Assembly (NCBI GenBank): GCA_035505095.1
Contig: DATJRE010000533.1
Location: 1 to 64,000, forward strand
Origin: JOPF133 sp035505095
GTDB lineage: Bacteria > Acidobacteriota > Terriglobia > Bryobacterales > Bryobacteraceae
Direction of reading: 5' to 3'
DNA length: 64,000 nucleotides
This document shows, one piece after another, positions 26,983 to 35,410 of this stretch. The position numbers and the translations under genes are program-made. The notes under the pieces are model-generated. The model saw only the letters and a list, made by a program, of their open reading frames with translations, did no database searches and was not told the DNA's origin. Every line of letters begins with the position of its first letter. Positions within the stretch are counted from its first letter, which is position 1.

Positions 26983-27526
26983 GAAGATTCCGGCGGCCCG
27001 TCGCGGCGCGGTGCTGCTGGGGTTGGGCGCGGCCGCGGCGGCGGTGTTGGGCGTCTTGGGCAGCATCTATCGAACGCTGCCGGGCGGGCCGCAGGGGATG
27101 GTTGCGCTGGAACTGGCCGGGACTCCGGAACACCTCGGCCGGATGCTGTCCGCGTGGGACCCGGACGCCGCCATGCGCCTGGCGTTCACCCTCGGTTTGA
27201 ACTTCCTGTGCCTCTTCGCGCTCACCAACGCGCTGGCGCTGGCTTGCATCTGGGCGGCCGGACCGGGACGCGGCGTGCTGGCGCGCGCCGGCATCCTGAT
27301 GGCGTGGGGGGAATGGCTCGCCGCAGTCGTGTGGCTGGTGCAGAACTCGCTGTTGGCCGATGCGGTGCTGCATCGTGGCCAGGGCGCGGTAGCGATCGCC
27401 TCGGCCCTTTCCGAAGCAAAGTTCGCGCTGACCGGGGTGGGATTGCTGTTCGCCATTGCGGCCGGAATCCGCACCGCCATCGTGCGCGCTACATCGCCGG
27501 CTGCTTCGAAGTCACAATCGGCTTGA
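26966..27526 (+). CDS. Four-helix integral membrane protein of unknown function
   Basis: This 186-residue protein has about four membrane helices (GAVLLGLGAAAAAVLGVLGSI, LGLNFLCLFALTNALALACIW, ILMAWGEWLAAVVWLVQN, FALTGVGLLFAIAAGI). I do not recognise a family. Its ATG lies 17 bases inside the end of the kinase-AAA-TPR gene, so it is probably translated by coupling and may be the kinase's membrane partner or sensor. Its 3' end overlaps the convergent SRPBCC gene by 38 bases, which could give antisense interference. Confidence 0.7.
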   Translation: MSHPFEKIPAARRGAVLLGLGAAAAAVLGVLGSIYRTLPGGPQGMVALELAGTPEHLGRMLSAWDPDAAMRLAFTLGLNFLCLFALTNALALACIWAAGPGRGVLARAGILMAWGEWLAAVVWLVQNSLLADAVLHRGQGAVAIASALSEAKFALTGVGLLFAIAAGIRTAIVRATSPAASKSQSA

Positions 27527-27977
27527 TGCCCAGTTTTTTAGACAGACCCTCGGCGCCCCAATTCATGATGGTCTCGTGATTCCAGGCGTAAGCCGGGCGC
27601 AGGATGGGGGTCAAAAGGGTCATCCAAAGCTTGGTGGTGCGCACGGTCCAATCCACCTGAAAGAGGGTGCCTCCGTCAACCGGCGCGAACCGCATTAAGC
27701 CGGTCCCGTCCAGTTCGCCCGAGGACTGGACTTCGATCAGCTTCTTCGGCTCCATACGCGAAACGGTGGTTTCGAACCGGAGGGTGTAGGGCAGCTTGCT
27801 CTTCCAGACCTCGCGAGTGCGAAACCCGATCCGGTTGGCGTCGCCGCGGTCTACGACATCGGTCTGCTCAACGCCTCTCCACCACTTGGGCCAGTCCTCG
27901 AAACGGTAAATGGCATCCCAGACCGGATCGATGGGACTCTCGATTCTCCAGACGCTGACAAAATGAAACAACGCCAT
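27489..27977 (-). CDS. SRPBCC (polyketide cyclase/START-like) protein
   Basis: This 162-residue cytoplasmic protein has the SRPBCC pattern: a first strand FVSVWRIESPIDPVWDAIYRFEDWPKWWRGV, where the helix after the first strand begins with the P-x-x-V-W motif; middle strands YTLRFETTVSRMEPKKLIEVQSSGEL and GTLFQVDWTVRTT; and a long C-terminal helix ending NWGAEGLSKKLG. The fold makes a deep hydrophobic pocket for lipids or polyketides. It is the last gene of the series starting at 46111, 9 bases after the FAD/DUF2071 gene, with an excellent AGGAGG before its ATG. A role in binding or shuttling the hydrophobic substrate of the upstream oxidases is plausible. Confidence 0.85.
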   Translation of the reverse strand: MALFHFVSVWRIESPIDPVWDAIYRFEDWPKWWRGVEQTDVVDRGDANRIGFRTREVWKSKLPYTLRFETTVSRMEPKKLIEVQSSGELDGTGLMRFAPVDGGTLFQVDWTVRTTKLWMTLLTPILRPAYAWNHETIMNWGAEGLSKKLGIKPIVTSKQPAM

Positions 27978-27986
27978 ATCGTCCTC

Positions 27987-30900
27987 CTATAAAGTCGCGG
28001 TGCTGGCGTGCTCATCGCGCACCGGCAGCCAGATCAAAGTGTCGGTCTCGACCGAGAACACCAGGTGGTCGGGTTTGGCGGGCAAATCCAGGCCGGCGGC
28101 CTTCGGAATGGTGTTCACCGCCAACGTCACGTCGGCGGGCTGCAATTTCCAATCGTCGTGATGGATGTCGCCGCGGTAGACCACGCCGTTCTTGACGAAA
28201 TACAGACTGTACCGCTCAACAAGGAACTGCTCCAGGCTTCCCGGCGTCGGGCTGGCCGGCTCGCCCACTGGACGGAAGCTGCCGAAGAAGGCGGCCGGCG
28301 GTTCGTTTTCCTGTACGCGCTCGCTGGCGTATTGGTATGTCGTGCCGTCGTTGAAGGTGGCGATCTGCGCCCGCAGATAAGGGACGCCGAAGAAGTGGAC
28401 GGCCATCCAATCCGAAACCACGGCCGGGCATTCGATGCTCAGGAAGTAGACTCCACCCTTGCCCCCGCGGGTGACGTAGGTGCGCAGATTCAGCTCGCGC
28501 AGCGCCTCTATTCCGGGAATGGGAGCGACGCCGCGGAAATGCATGCCGGTCACGCTCATGGGAACCATGCTCACCCAGGCGCTTCCGTCGAAGGTGTCCA
28601 GCTCAAGTTCGGGCGGCACCTTGGCGCGGATGATCTCCGGGGGAACGCGCCAGCTTGCGAAGAGCAGGTCCCGCCAGGTCATGAAAAGGACCCAGGGCCT
28701 CTCGGGCGGCTTGGCGGCGCGCTTTGTGAGCGAGGCGAAAACGTTCTCGACGCGGCCGGTGACGCCACTGGCGAACTGGCGGATGCCGGTGTGCTGCTCC
28801 GGCGCCCCGGCCGCGGGCTGCGCGGGAGCTTCGAGCTTGGAATGATAGATGCACTCGGGCTTTCCGGAGATGGCTTGCGAGGCCATCAGGCCTGAGATAG
28901 CCGCCCCTTCCACCAGCCCGGCACTAAACTCGTTCAGCGTGTAATCGCCGGCCAGGTAGAGGTTGTCGAAGCCGGATTCTCCGGAGGGCAGACGGTACCT
29001 GGTGCTCCCGGCCACCGAAAGGACATAGCGCTCGGAAGGATCCACGTTGGCGCGCGTGTACTGCGCTTCGAGCCGCAGTTCGCCGGCCCGCCCCTCGCGA
29101 TCGGCCAGCAGCGTCCAGTCGAATTCCTTCGACCCCGGCGCGCACATCGCGTTCGGCCACAGGGGCTGGACCTTGTTGCGCAAATAGTCGCGCGCATATT
29201 CGCGCACACGGTCGAGCTGCCGCTGCGGATAGGCCGCGTCGGTGAATGGGGCGGGCATGGGTTCGTCTTCGCTTAGCGCGTGGCACAGGTAGGCGATGTT
29301 GGCGACCTTGTCCTCGGGCGTCCACTCCTCGGCGTGGAGCACGTGGGTGAAATCGGCGTAGCTGTCGAGCGGGGCCTCGAAGGCGCTGGATAAGGCGCGC
29401 TCGTTTTCGGGAAGGGCCTCGCCGTTCTGCCAGCCCATTTCCTGGTTGGTCTTGTTGAACCACCACTGGGCGGCGTGAGTCTGCACGGTCTCAACCTTTT
29501 CCACCATGTTGCGCCACTTGGGGTCGGCCTCGATCAGCTCGCGGCAGACATAGGGCAGCGGCCCGAGGGACAGCCCGAGCACCACGGAATCGAAATCGGC
29601 GCCGGCCTTCAGGATGCGGGGCGGAAGCCGGTCGTGCCAGTCCGTGTAGGCGGATTCGAGATTGTACCGGCGCAGCTCCGCGGCCTCCGCCAGTTGGTCG
29701 TAGAGCGGCTCGTGCGGCCAACAGGGAAGGCCCTTCACTTCGCAGAGCGGCTGATAGCCGTCCCCGGCCCCCGACTTCATGGTGGCCTGAACGTCCAGGC
29801 GGATCTCTTCGATGCTTCGCTTGTCGGCCGAAAGCGCCAGATTGGCAACGCGATGGAAGAAATGGAACCGCACTCCGCGGGCGCGCAGGAGCAGATAGAG
29901 CGGCGCGAAGATGGTATCGCCCATGCCCGCCCGCATGCGGAAGCAGACGGCATGGCGGTAGGTGAAAAACATGCGGAGGGTCTGATACAGCGTGGACCCC
30001 GCCGCCATATTGGGTTGATTCTGGTCGCCCTTGCGGTAGCCAAAGGAGCTGTCGTAAATGCCGGCCACCTGCGCGGAGTTCCAATAACGCGCCCCGTGCT
30101 TCTTCAGCCACTCCCGCAAATCGCAATCGTCGATGCTGGCGAAGCCGCGGTTGAGAACGTCGTCCGCGATCATGCCGCGGATGGTGGCTGCCGCGAGGTC
30201 GAGGCCCTCGACGGTTTTCCGCAGGGATGGCGAGCGGTTCAACTGGCCTTCCACCGACTTGTGGAGAGCTTCAATCGACTCGCCCACCAGGCGGCCAACC
30301 CAGCTATCCGGCGCCTCGTCCGGCGCGGCCGATGGCTGAGGCGCGGGCGCCGGAGCGCCTGTCATGCAAACCGCCAGGCGGTGCGCGATGTGCAGGAGCG
30401 GGAACCGGTATCCGGCAAGATCCTCGGCGCCGTGCAGGTGCAGGCCGAGCCCGTGCAACCCTTTTTCGAGAAAGCTGGTGAGCTTGTGCTCCTGCGGCCT
30501 GGAGTCCAGCCGGGCTGCGATGTCCTCGCATTCCTGGATCAGCCAGTCCAGAAGTTGCGTCAGGAAGTCGCCGGCGCGCGGCGGGGCGGCGCCGGGCTGG
30601 AACAGTTCCTCATCGCCCGGATAGCCGGGGCGGATGGCGAAGCGCGAAAACCGCGGCGTCCATTGGCCGTCGCGCTTCTCCCAGAGGGTCGCGGCGGTCT
30701 GCGGCTGGAAGGCATCCAGCCACATCTTAAAGGGAGATGCGGGCGCAAGATTGAGCCTGGTGCACTCGTCATACACCCGGCGGATCATGCGGAAGGCGTT
30801 CTGGTAGTAGCCGAACCAGACGTGCAGGCCGTGCTCCTCGATGCGGTTGGCGATGGCGGCATTGCGCCCGCTCGCGCCCTTTCCGCCGAGGCGCCAACCC

Positions 30901-31019
30901 ATCTGGTAGACGTCGATTTCAAACCGGTCCTGCCAACCCGGGTCGTCGGTGAGTGCGAATGCCGTAGTGATGGCGCCGACGCCTCCGCCGAGAATCGCGA
31001 TCCTCTTCTTACCGCTCAT
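27987..31019 (-). CDS. FAD-dependent oxidoreductase fused to a DUF2071 domain
   Basis: This 1010-residue protein has an N-terminal Rossmann dinucleotide motif (IAILGGGVGAITTAFAL, residues 8-24) and GWRLGGKGASGRN, typical of the flavin amine oxidase/phytoene desaturase superfamily. The flavin domain ends near NLYLAGDYTLNEFSAGLVEGA (about 700). After a linker (about 735-785), the last 220 residues match DUF2071, an acetoacetate decarboxylase-like fold: PWVLFMTWRDLLFASWRVPPE, FDGSAWVSMVPMSVTGMHFRG, YFLSIECPA, and YSLYFVKNGVVYRGDIHH. Fusion of these two domains is uncommon. Relatives of the flavin part act on carotenoids, squalene derivatives and other isoprenoids. A strong GAGGAG precedes the ATG. 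It sits between the MpaB-like and SRPBCC genes, so a shared lipid or terpenoid oxidation pathway is likely. The substrate is unknown. Confidence 0.85.
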   Translation of the reverse strand: MSGKKRIAILGGGVGAITTAFALTDDPGWQDRFEIDVYQMGWRLGGKGASGRNAAIANRIEEHGLHVWFGYYQNAFRMIRRVYDECTRLNLAPASPFKMWLDAFQPQTAATLWEKRDGQWTPRFSRFAIRPGYPGDEELFQPGAAPPRAGDFLTQLLDWLIQECEDIAARLDSRPQEHKLTSFLEKGLHGLGLHLHGAEDLAGYRFPLLHIAHRLAVCMTGAPAPAPQPSAAPDEAPDSWVGRLVGESIEALHKSVEGQLNRSPSLRKTVEGLDLAAATIRGMIADDVLNRGFASIDDCDLREWLKKHGARYWNSAQVAGIYDSSFGYRKGDQNQPNMAAGSTLYQTLRMFFTYRHAVCFRMRAGMGDTIFAPLYLLLRARGVRFHFFHRVANLALSADKRSIEEIRLDVQATMKSGAGDGYQPLCEVKGLPCWPHEPLYDQLAEAAELRRYNLESAYTDWHDRLPPRILKAGADFDSVVLGLSLGPLPYVCRELIEADPKWRNMVEKVETVQTHAAQWWFNKTNQEMGWQNGEALPENERALSSAFEAPLDSYADFTHVLHAEEWTPEDKVANIAYLCHALSEDEPMPAPFTDAAYPQRQLDRVREYARDYLRNKVQPLWPNAMCAPGSKEFDWTLLADREGRAGELRLEAQYTRANVDPSERYVLSVAGSTRYRLPSGESGFDNLYLAGDYTLNEFSAGLVEGAAISGLMASQAISGKPECIYHSKLEAPAQPAAGAPEQHTGIRQFASGVTGRVENVFASLTKRAAKPPERPWVLFMTWRDLLFASWRVPPEIIRAKVPPELELDTFDGSAWVSMVPMSVTGMHFRGVAPIPGIEALRELNLRTYVTRGGKGGVYFLSIECPAVVSDWMAVHFFGVPYLRAQIATFNDGTTYQYASERVQENEPPAAFFGSFRPVGEPASPTPGSLEQFLVERYSLYFVKNGVVYRGDIHHDDWKLQPADVTLAVNTIPKAAGLDLPAKPDHLVFSVETDTLIWLPVRDEHASTATL

Positions 31020-31091
31020 GAAAGCTCCTCACGAATGCTGCAACTAATGTGTATACGAGACTGAACTTCCCAAACCATCTACTAAATCGAC

Positions 31092-32261
31092 TTACTTCCT
31101 GGGTGGATCCGCCGCGGCGGCCATATGGGCCTGTGCCCATCCGTGGTGCAGGCTGGTCGGAATGATGAAGGGCGTCCGCTTTCCGCCCAGTTCCAGCTTT
31201 ACCACCGACTCCATAAACAGCAGCCCGAATTTGCGCATCAGCCACAGCTTCGGAGGGATATGTCCCCCTTTGGTGTCCAGCTCGCTCCGGAAGCGCGCGG
31301 CGTCTTCCAGTATGTGCTCTTGGAAGTCGTAATGGGGAAGGCCAAAGTGGTCGGCTACGTCCGGGGGAAGAAAATGGCGCATCAGCGCGGCCGGCCATTT
31401 CCTCCAGGGTCCCGGCGGCATCACATGCTCCATCATCTGGAGCAGTGCGTCGTTCATGGCCTTGCCCTCGGGGCACGGTTCCACCTGGCGGCGCTGGATG
31501 GTGTCGCAGAGTTCCTTGGCGTCGGGCATGGTGGCGGGAATCAGCTCCTCGCGGATTCCCATGATGCGCGAGATCACCTTCCAGACTTCCAGGTAGCCCT
31601 GCTGCTCCTCGGGGGCCGCGGTAATCCCCAGCTTGGCCAGGCCGTCCATGATGATGTAGGTGAAGACCATCAGGGTGCCGGCGAGATCCTCCTGATTAAT
31701 AGGCAGGCCGAGCTCGTCGCTCCAGGCCCTTTCGGGGTCGGTGAGAATCAGGCGCCGTGTAGCCGCGTGCAGCAGGCGGATCTTCTGCGCGGTGCGAACG
31801 CCCCGTCCGTCCGGCGAGAGGCCGCCCGGGACCAGCACATCCATCACCATCTGGGTGGTTTCGAAGAGCCGGTGGTTGGGGCGATTGTTCAGGTAGCCGG
31901 TCCGGTAGAGCACCTGCACGCCTCTGCGCGCGGAGTAGGAGGCGGGCAGCGAATAGCAGGCCAGCACCATCAGGATCTCGACGCCGCACCGTTCGAAAAG
32001 GCGCTGCCCTCCCAGAATCAAACTGTCGTCCACGTGCGGAACCTCGGCGGCGGCGAGATAGTCGCGCATCTGGGCGGGGAGTTGCTCGGGAGCGGGGTGG
32101 TCGTTCTGCACCAGGGTCTTCATCACCTCCCAGACACGGTAGACGCCTCCGCTCTCGAATAATTCGGCCACCACGCCATCCGCCAGCGGATCGCCGATGG
32201 TGCGCATCTGGTCCAGAGAGGCGTCGGTCCACTTACCGGCCGGCGTTGATCCTGCGGTCAT
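31092..32261 (-). CDS. DUF2236/MpaB-family oxygenase
   Basis: This 389-residue protein is similar along its length to the DUF2236 family, which includes the haem-dependent rubber oxygenase Lcp and fungal MpaB. It has the family's helical pattern, with an N-terminal GDPLADGVVAELF, FERCGVEILMVLACYSLPASYSARRGVQVLYRTG, the run RRLILTDPERAWSDELGLPINQEDLAGTLMVFTYIIMDGLAKLG, and HFLPPDVADHFGLPHY. Members cleave isoprenoid or polyprenyl double bonds oxidatively. I cannot assign haem ligands with certainty. The start at 32261 is chosen because AAGGAGGAG lies 6 bases before it, although the frame is open far upstream, antisense to the TonB receptor gene's coding frame. It begins 17 bases after the TonB receptor stop. 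Confidence 0.82.
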   Translation of the reverse strand: MTAGSTPAGKWTDASLDQMRTIGDPLADGVVAELFESGGVYRVWEVMKTLVQNDHPAPEQLPAQMRDYLAAAEVPHVDDSLILGGQRLFERCGVEILMVLACYSLPASYSARRGVQVLYRTGYLNNRPNHRLFETTQMVMDVLVPGGLSPDGRGVRTAQKIRLLHAATRRLILTDPERAWSDELGLPINQEDLAGTLMVFTYIIMDGLAKLGITAAPEEQQGYLEVWKVISRIMGIREELIPATMPDAKELCDTIQRRQVEPCPEGKAMNDALLQMMEHVMPPGPWRKWPAALMRHFLPPDVADHFGLPHYDFQEHILEDAARFRSELDTKGGHIPPKLWLMRKFGLLFMESVVKLELGGKRTPFIIPTSLHHGWAQAHMAAAADPPRK

Positions 32262-32278
32262 GACGTCTCCTCCTTTTG

Positions 32279-35200
32279 TCAGAAACTGAATTTCAGCGCA
32301 AATTGAAGTTGGCGCGAGCTGCCCGCCGTTTGGGTAATCTGCCCGGCCAGCGGATTCACCGTGCCGTTGGCGTCCAGAAAGACATTTCGATTGCTGTAAA
32401 CCGGGACGTTGAAATTGGGGTGATTGAAAATGTTGAACAGCTCGAAGCGGAACTGAACGGCGTAGCGTTCCGCGAGCCGCAGGGATTTCAGAAAGCCGCA
32501 ATCCACGTCCGCCATGCCCGGGCCGGTCACGGTATCGCGCCCGAGATCGCCAAACGCGCCGGCGGGCTGCAATTCGAAGGCGTTGGGATTGAACCACTGG
32601 TTGGGCGAACCCGTCACCGGGTTGTTGCTGTATCCAGGCTTCACATCGGGACGCTCGGAGCCTTCCGGCGGCGAGAGCGTCTGCAAGGTGTTGGCCCGGT
32701 CGAACCCGTTCTCGACCGAGAAAGGAAGCCCCGAGTGGAAGGTGGCGATTCCCGCGAACTGCCATCCTCCGGCGACCGTTCGAGCCCACCCGGCGAGGCG
32801 GTTGCCGAACGGGAGGTCGTAGATATAGTTCAGGCTGAGACTCTGCCGCACGTCGAATGTGGAGTTGCCGTAGTCCAGGCGCAGATTGTCGATGTCGGTG
32901 GTCTCGCCGGCATCGTTCCAACTGTCGCCGTTGAACTCGTTGGATTGCGTGTCGAGCGAATGCGACCAGGTGTACGCGGCAAACAGGCGCGAGCTGCCGG
33001 AGAATCGCTTCTCCAAGGTCGCCACCAGGGACCGGTAATTGGAGGTGTCCATGGGGTAACTGAAGGCCAGCGTGGAAAAGTAAGGATTCGGGCGCGTGGC
33101 CGTGGCGGTGCGGATGGGCGTGCCATCCGGCAGGGTGGCGTTGGGCAGCGGCTCGTTGTAATCGTAGGAACCCAGCAGGCGGCGGCCGCCCGAAAACACT
33201 CCGCCCACTTCCAGGACCAGCCCCGGCGCCAGCTCGCGCTGAACGTTGACGTTGTATTCGAGCACGTAAGGGGTGGTGGAAATCTGGTAGCCCGTCACCA
33301 GCGAAATAGAGGGTGGCAGGGCGAACAGCGCCGCGGGCGAAATCGGAAAGCCCGGAAAGACACCGACTCCCAGGACGGTCTGCGGCGGGTTGAACCCGTA
33401 CTCGGCGTAATCGCGCGGCGCGTATTCCTGGTAGAACATTCCGAAGCCGCCGCGCACGGAAGTCTTGCCGTCTCCGGTGGCGTCCCAGGCGAAGCCGAAG
33501 CGCGGCGCGAGGTTGGCGAGCGACGGATTCTGCGCGAAAACATGCGGCAGCGTGGTCACCGTTGGGTCGCTCAGATTCACCAGGCTGGCGAAGCGCCCGT
33601 GGCTCTCGGTGGGGTTGGTGATGAATTCGTAGCGCACGCCGAAATTGAGCGTGAGGTTCTTGCGCAGGCGATAGGAATCCCAGAAGTATGCCCCGCCGAC
33701 TCCCTGGTTCCAGGTGCGCTCGGTATCCAGCTTGCCCGGCAGCGGCGCTATGAAGAGATAGGGATTGGCGGTCAGGAAATCCGCCAGCGTGTTGAAGGTG
33801 AGAGAGCCGCCCGAGTAAAGATCGGCACGATAGGGATCCTGAATTTTCTGCCATTCGAAGCCGGCCTTCATCACGTGCCGGCCGCGGATGAAGCTGACGT
33901 CGTCGGCAAAGGTCCAGTCGTTGATGATGAGGTAATACGGGATGATCGGATCCGGCCCGTAATATCCCACGCCGCCGATGGTGATGGCGCCCGCGGCCCG
34001 GCCGCTGGTTCCGGGAACCAGGTTGAGCGCCGGCGGAACGAACGAGCTGTTGCCGGCCGAATCGCTGCGGTTGAAGCTGATGCGGAGGGAATTCACGGCC
34101 CTGGCGGAGAGAATCCGGGTCTCCTGCAAGGTGGCGTAACGGTTGCGGCCCTGCGAGAGCTGATAGAAGGGAATGTACATGCCGGCGACGGGGAACGGGT
34201 CGTTCAACTGGCCGTTGTCGATGGTGAAGCGCCCGAAGAGCGTGTCCTTTGCCGAAAGATACTGATCGATTCGTGCGGAGACGTAGTTCTCGGAGGTGGT
34301 GCGCGGGGCGGTGGTGGTGTATTCGCCCACTCCGCCACCCAGATCGGGGCCGTTGGGGAGGGGAAACAGGTTCAGCAGCGGGACGATGGCGGGGTTGACG
34401 GCGACCGTGCCGGTAGGCAGGTTGCCGAGGCGCGCCGGGGCGTCGGGGACGCCTCCCAGTTCAGTCTCGCCGAGGGTTTCCCGCAGGCCCTCATAGTCGG
34501 CGAAGTAGAAAGTTTTGTTGGCGACGATCCGGCCGCCCGAGTAGGCCCCGAACTGATTGCGGCGGAAGGACGGGATTTGCGAGGGGTCGAAGAAATTTCG
34601 CGCGTCGAGCGCGCTGTTGCGCAGATACTCGAAGGCGCTGCCATGAAACTGGTTGGATCCCGAGCGCGAAATCGCGTTGACCACGGAACTTCCCGAGCGG
34701 CCATACTCCGGGCTGAAGTTGTTGGTCTCCACTTTGAACTCTTCGATCGCATCCACGCCCAGGGCGGTGCCGAGCGCGGAGTTGCCCGTGCTGTCGTTGA
34801 AGAAGCCCATGACGTTGGTGCCATCCAGCAGGTAGACGCCGCCGCTCGAGGCGCGCGACCCGGCCACCGCAATGCGCCGGGTGAGGCCCGAAAAAGAGCT
34901 GCTGCTGAAAGTGGTGATGTTCACCACGCCCGGCACCAGGAGGGTCAATTGGGTGTAATCGCGGCCGTTGAGAGGAAGGTCGGCGATGGTCTGCCGCTCG
35001 ACCACGTTGCCCATGGACGTATTGGCCGTATCGACAAGCGGCGCCTCGCCCGAGACCACCACCGTTTCGCGCACCGGCCCCACCTTCAAAGTGAAGTCCA
35101 CCAGCGCTTCGCGTCCCACGGTCAGCTCGATACCCTGGCGCACCTCGGTCTGAAAGCCGCTCTTTTCAGCCTGGACTTGGTAGGCGCCGGGGTCGAGATC

Positions 35201-35410
35201 GAGCGCCAGGTAGCGCCCCGCGCCATCGGTGGCAGTGGTGCGGCGCAAGCCCGTGGCGAGGCGCTGCACCGTGATCGCGGCGTCCGGAACCACGCGCCCG
35301 GAGGAATCTTCCACCACTCCGGAAATGGCAGCCGTGGTGACCTGCGCCGGCGCAAATCCGCCCGCCCACAGAAGGGTCAGCAGCAAGCCGGTAAGTGTCC
35401 CGATTCTCAC
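32279..35410 (-). CDS. Oar-like TonB-dependent outer-membrane receptor
   Basis: The 1043-residue precursor has a signal peptide (1 to about 22, LLWAGGFAPAQ). A carboxypeptidase-regulatory-like domain (about 25-105, AISGVVEDSSGRVVPDAAITVQ ... GAYQVQAEKSGFQ) precedes the plug (about 115-240, ERQTIADLPLNGRDYTQLTLLVPG). A long beta-barrel follows, ending in a C-terminal Phe (LKFSF) as needed for outer-membrane insertion. These receptors import large or scarce nutrients with TonB energy; the Oar type is greatly expanded in Acidobacteria. The start is GTG, with AGGAG five bases before it, and it overlaps the stop of the upstream trypsin-STAND gene (GTGA). The downstream oxygenase and FAD genes suggest a hydrophobic ligand. 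Confidence 0.92.
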   Translation of the reverse strand: MRIGTLTGLLLTLLWAGGFAPAQVTTAAISGVVEDSSGRVVPDAAITVQRLATGLRRTTATDGAGRYLALDLDPGAYQVQAEKSGFQTEVRQGIELTVGREALVDFTLKVGPVRETVVVSGEAPLVDTANTSMGNVVERQTIADLPLNGRDYTQLTLLVPGVVNITTFSSSSFSGLTRRIAVAGSRASSGGVYLLDGTNVMGFFNDSTGNSALGTALGVDAIEEFKVETNNFSPEYGRSGSSVVNAISRSGSNQFHGSAFEYLRNSALDARNFFDPSQIPSFRRNQFGAYSGGRIVANKTFYFADYEGLRETLGETELGGVPDAPARLGNLPTGTVAVNPAIVPLLNLFPLPNGPDLGGGVGEYTTTAPRTTSENYVSARIDQYLSAKDTLFGRFTIDNGQLNDPFPVAGMYIPFYQLSQGRNRYATLQETRILSARAVNSLRISFNRSDSAGNSSFVPPALNLVPGTSGRAAGAITIGGVGYYGPDPIIPYYLIINDWTFADDVSFIRGRHVMKAGFEWQKIQDPYRADLYSGGSLTFNTLADFLTANPYLFIAPLPGKLDTERTWNQGVGGAYFWDSYRLRKNLTLNFGVRYEFITNPTESHGRFASLVNLSDPTVTTLPHVFAQNPSLANLAPRFGFAWDATGDGKTSVRGGFGMFYQEYAPRDYAEYGFNPPQTVLGVGVFPGFPISPAALFALPPSISLVTGYQISTTPYVLEYNVNVQRELAPGLVLEVGGVFSGGRRLLGSYDYNEPLPNATLPDGTPIRTATATRPNPYFSTLAFSYPMDTSNYRSLVATLEKRFSGSSRLFAAYTWSHSLDTQSNEFNGDSWNDAGETTDIDNLRLDYGNSTFDVRQSLSLNYIYDLPFGNRLAGWARTVAGGWQFAGIATFHSGLPFSVENGFDRANTLQTLSPPEGSERPDVKPGYSNNPVTGSPNQWFNPNAFELQPAGAFGDLGRDTVTGPGMADVDCGFLKSLRLAERYAVQFRFELFNIFNHPNFNVPVYSNRNVFLDANGTVNPLAGQITQTAGSSRQLQFALKFSF

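Noticed and set aside
32262..33854. Upstream open extension of the MpaB-like frame, antisense to the TonB receptor's coding frame
   Set aside because: The receptor frame has clear homology over this whole segment, and the MpaB-like gene has an ideal ribosome binding site at 32261. The extension is high-GC frame shadowing.
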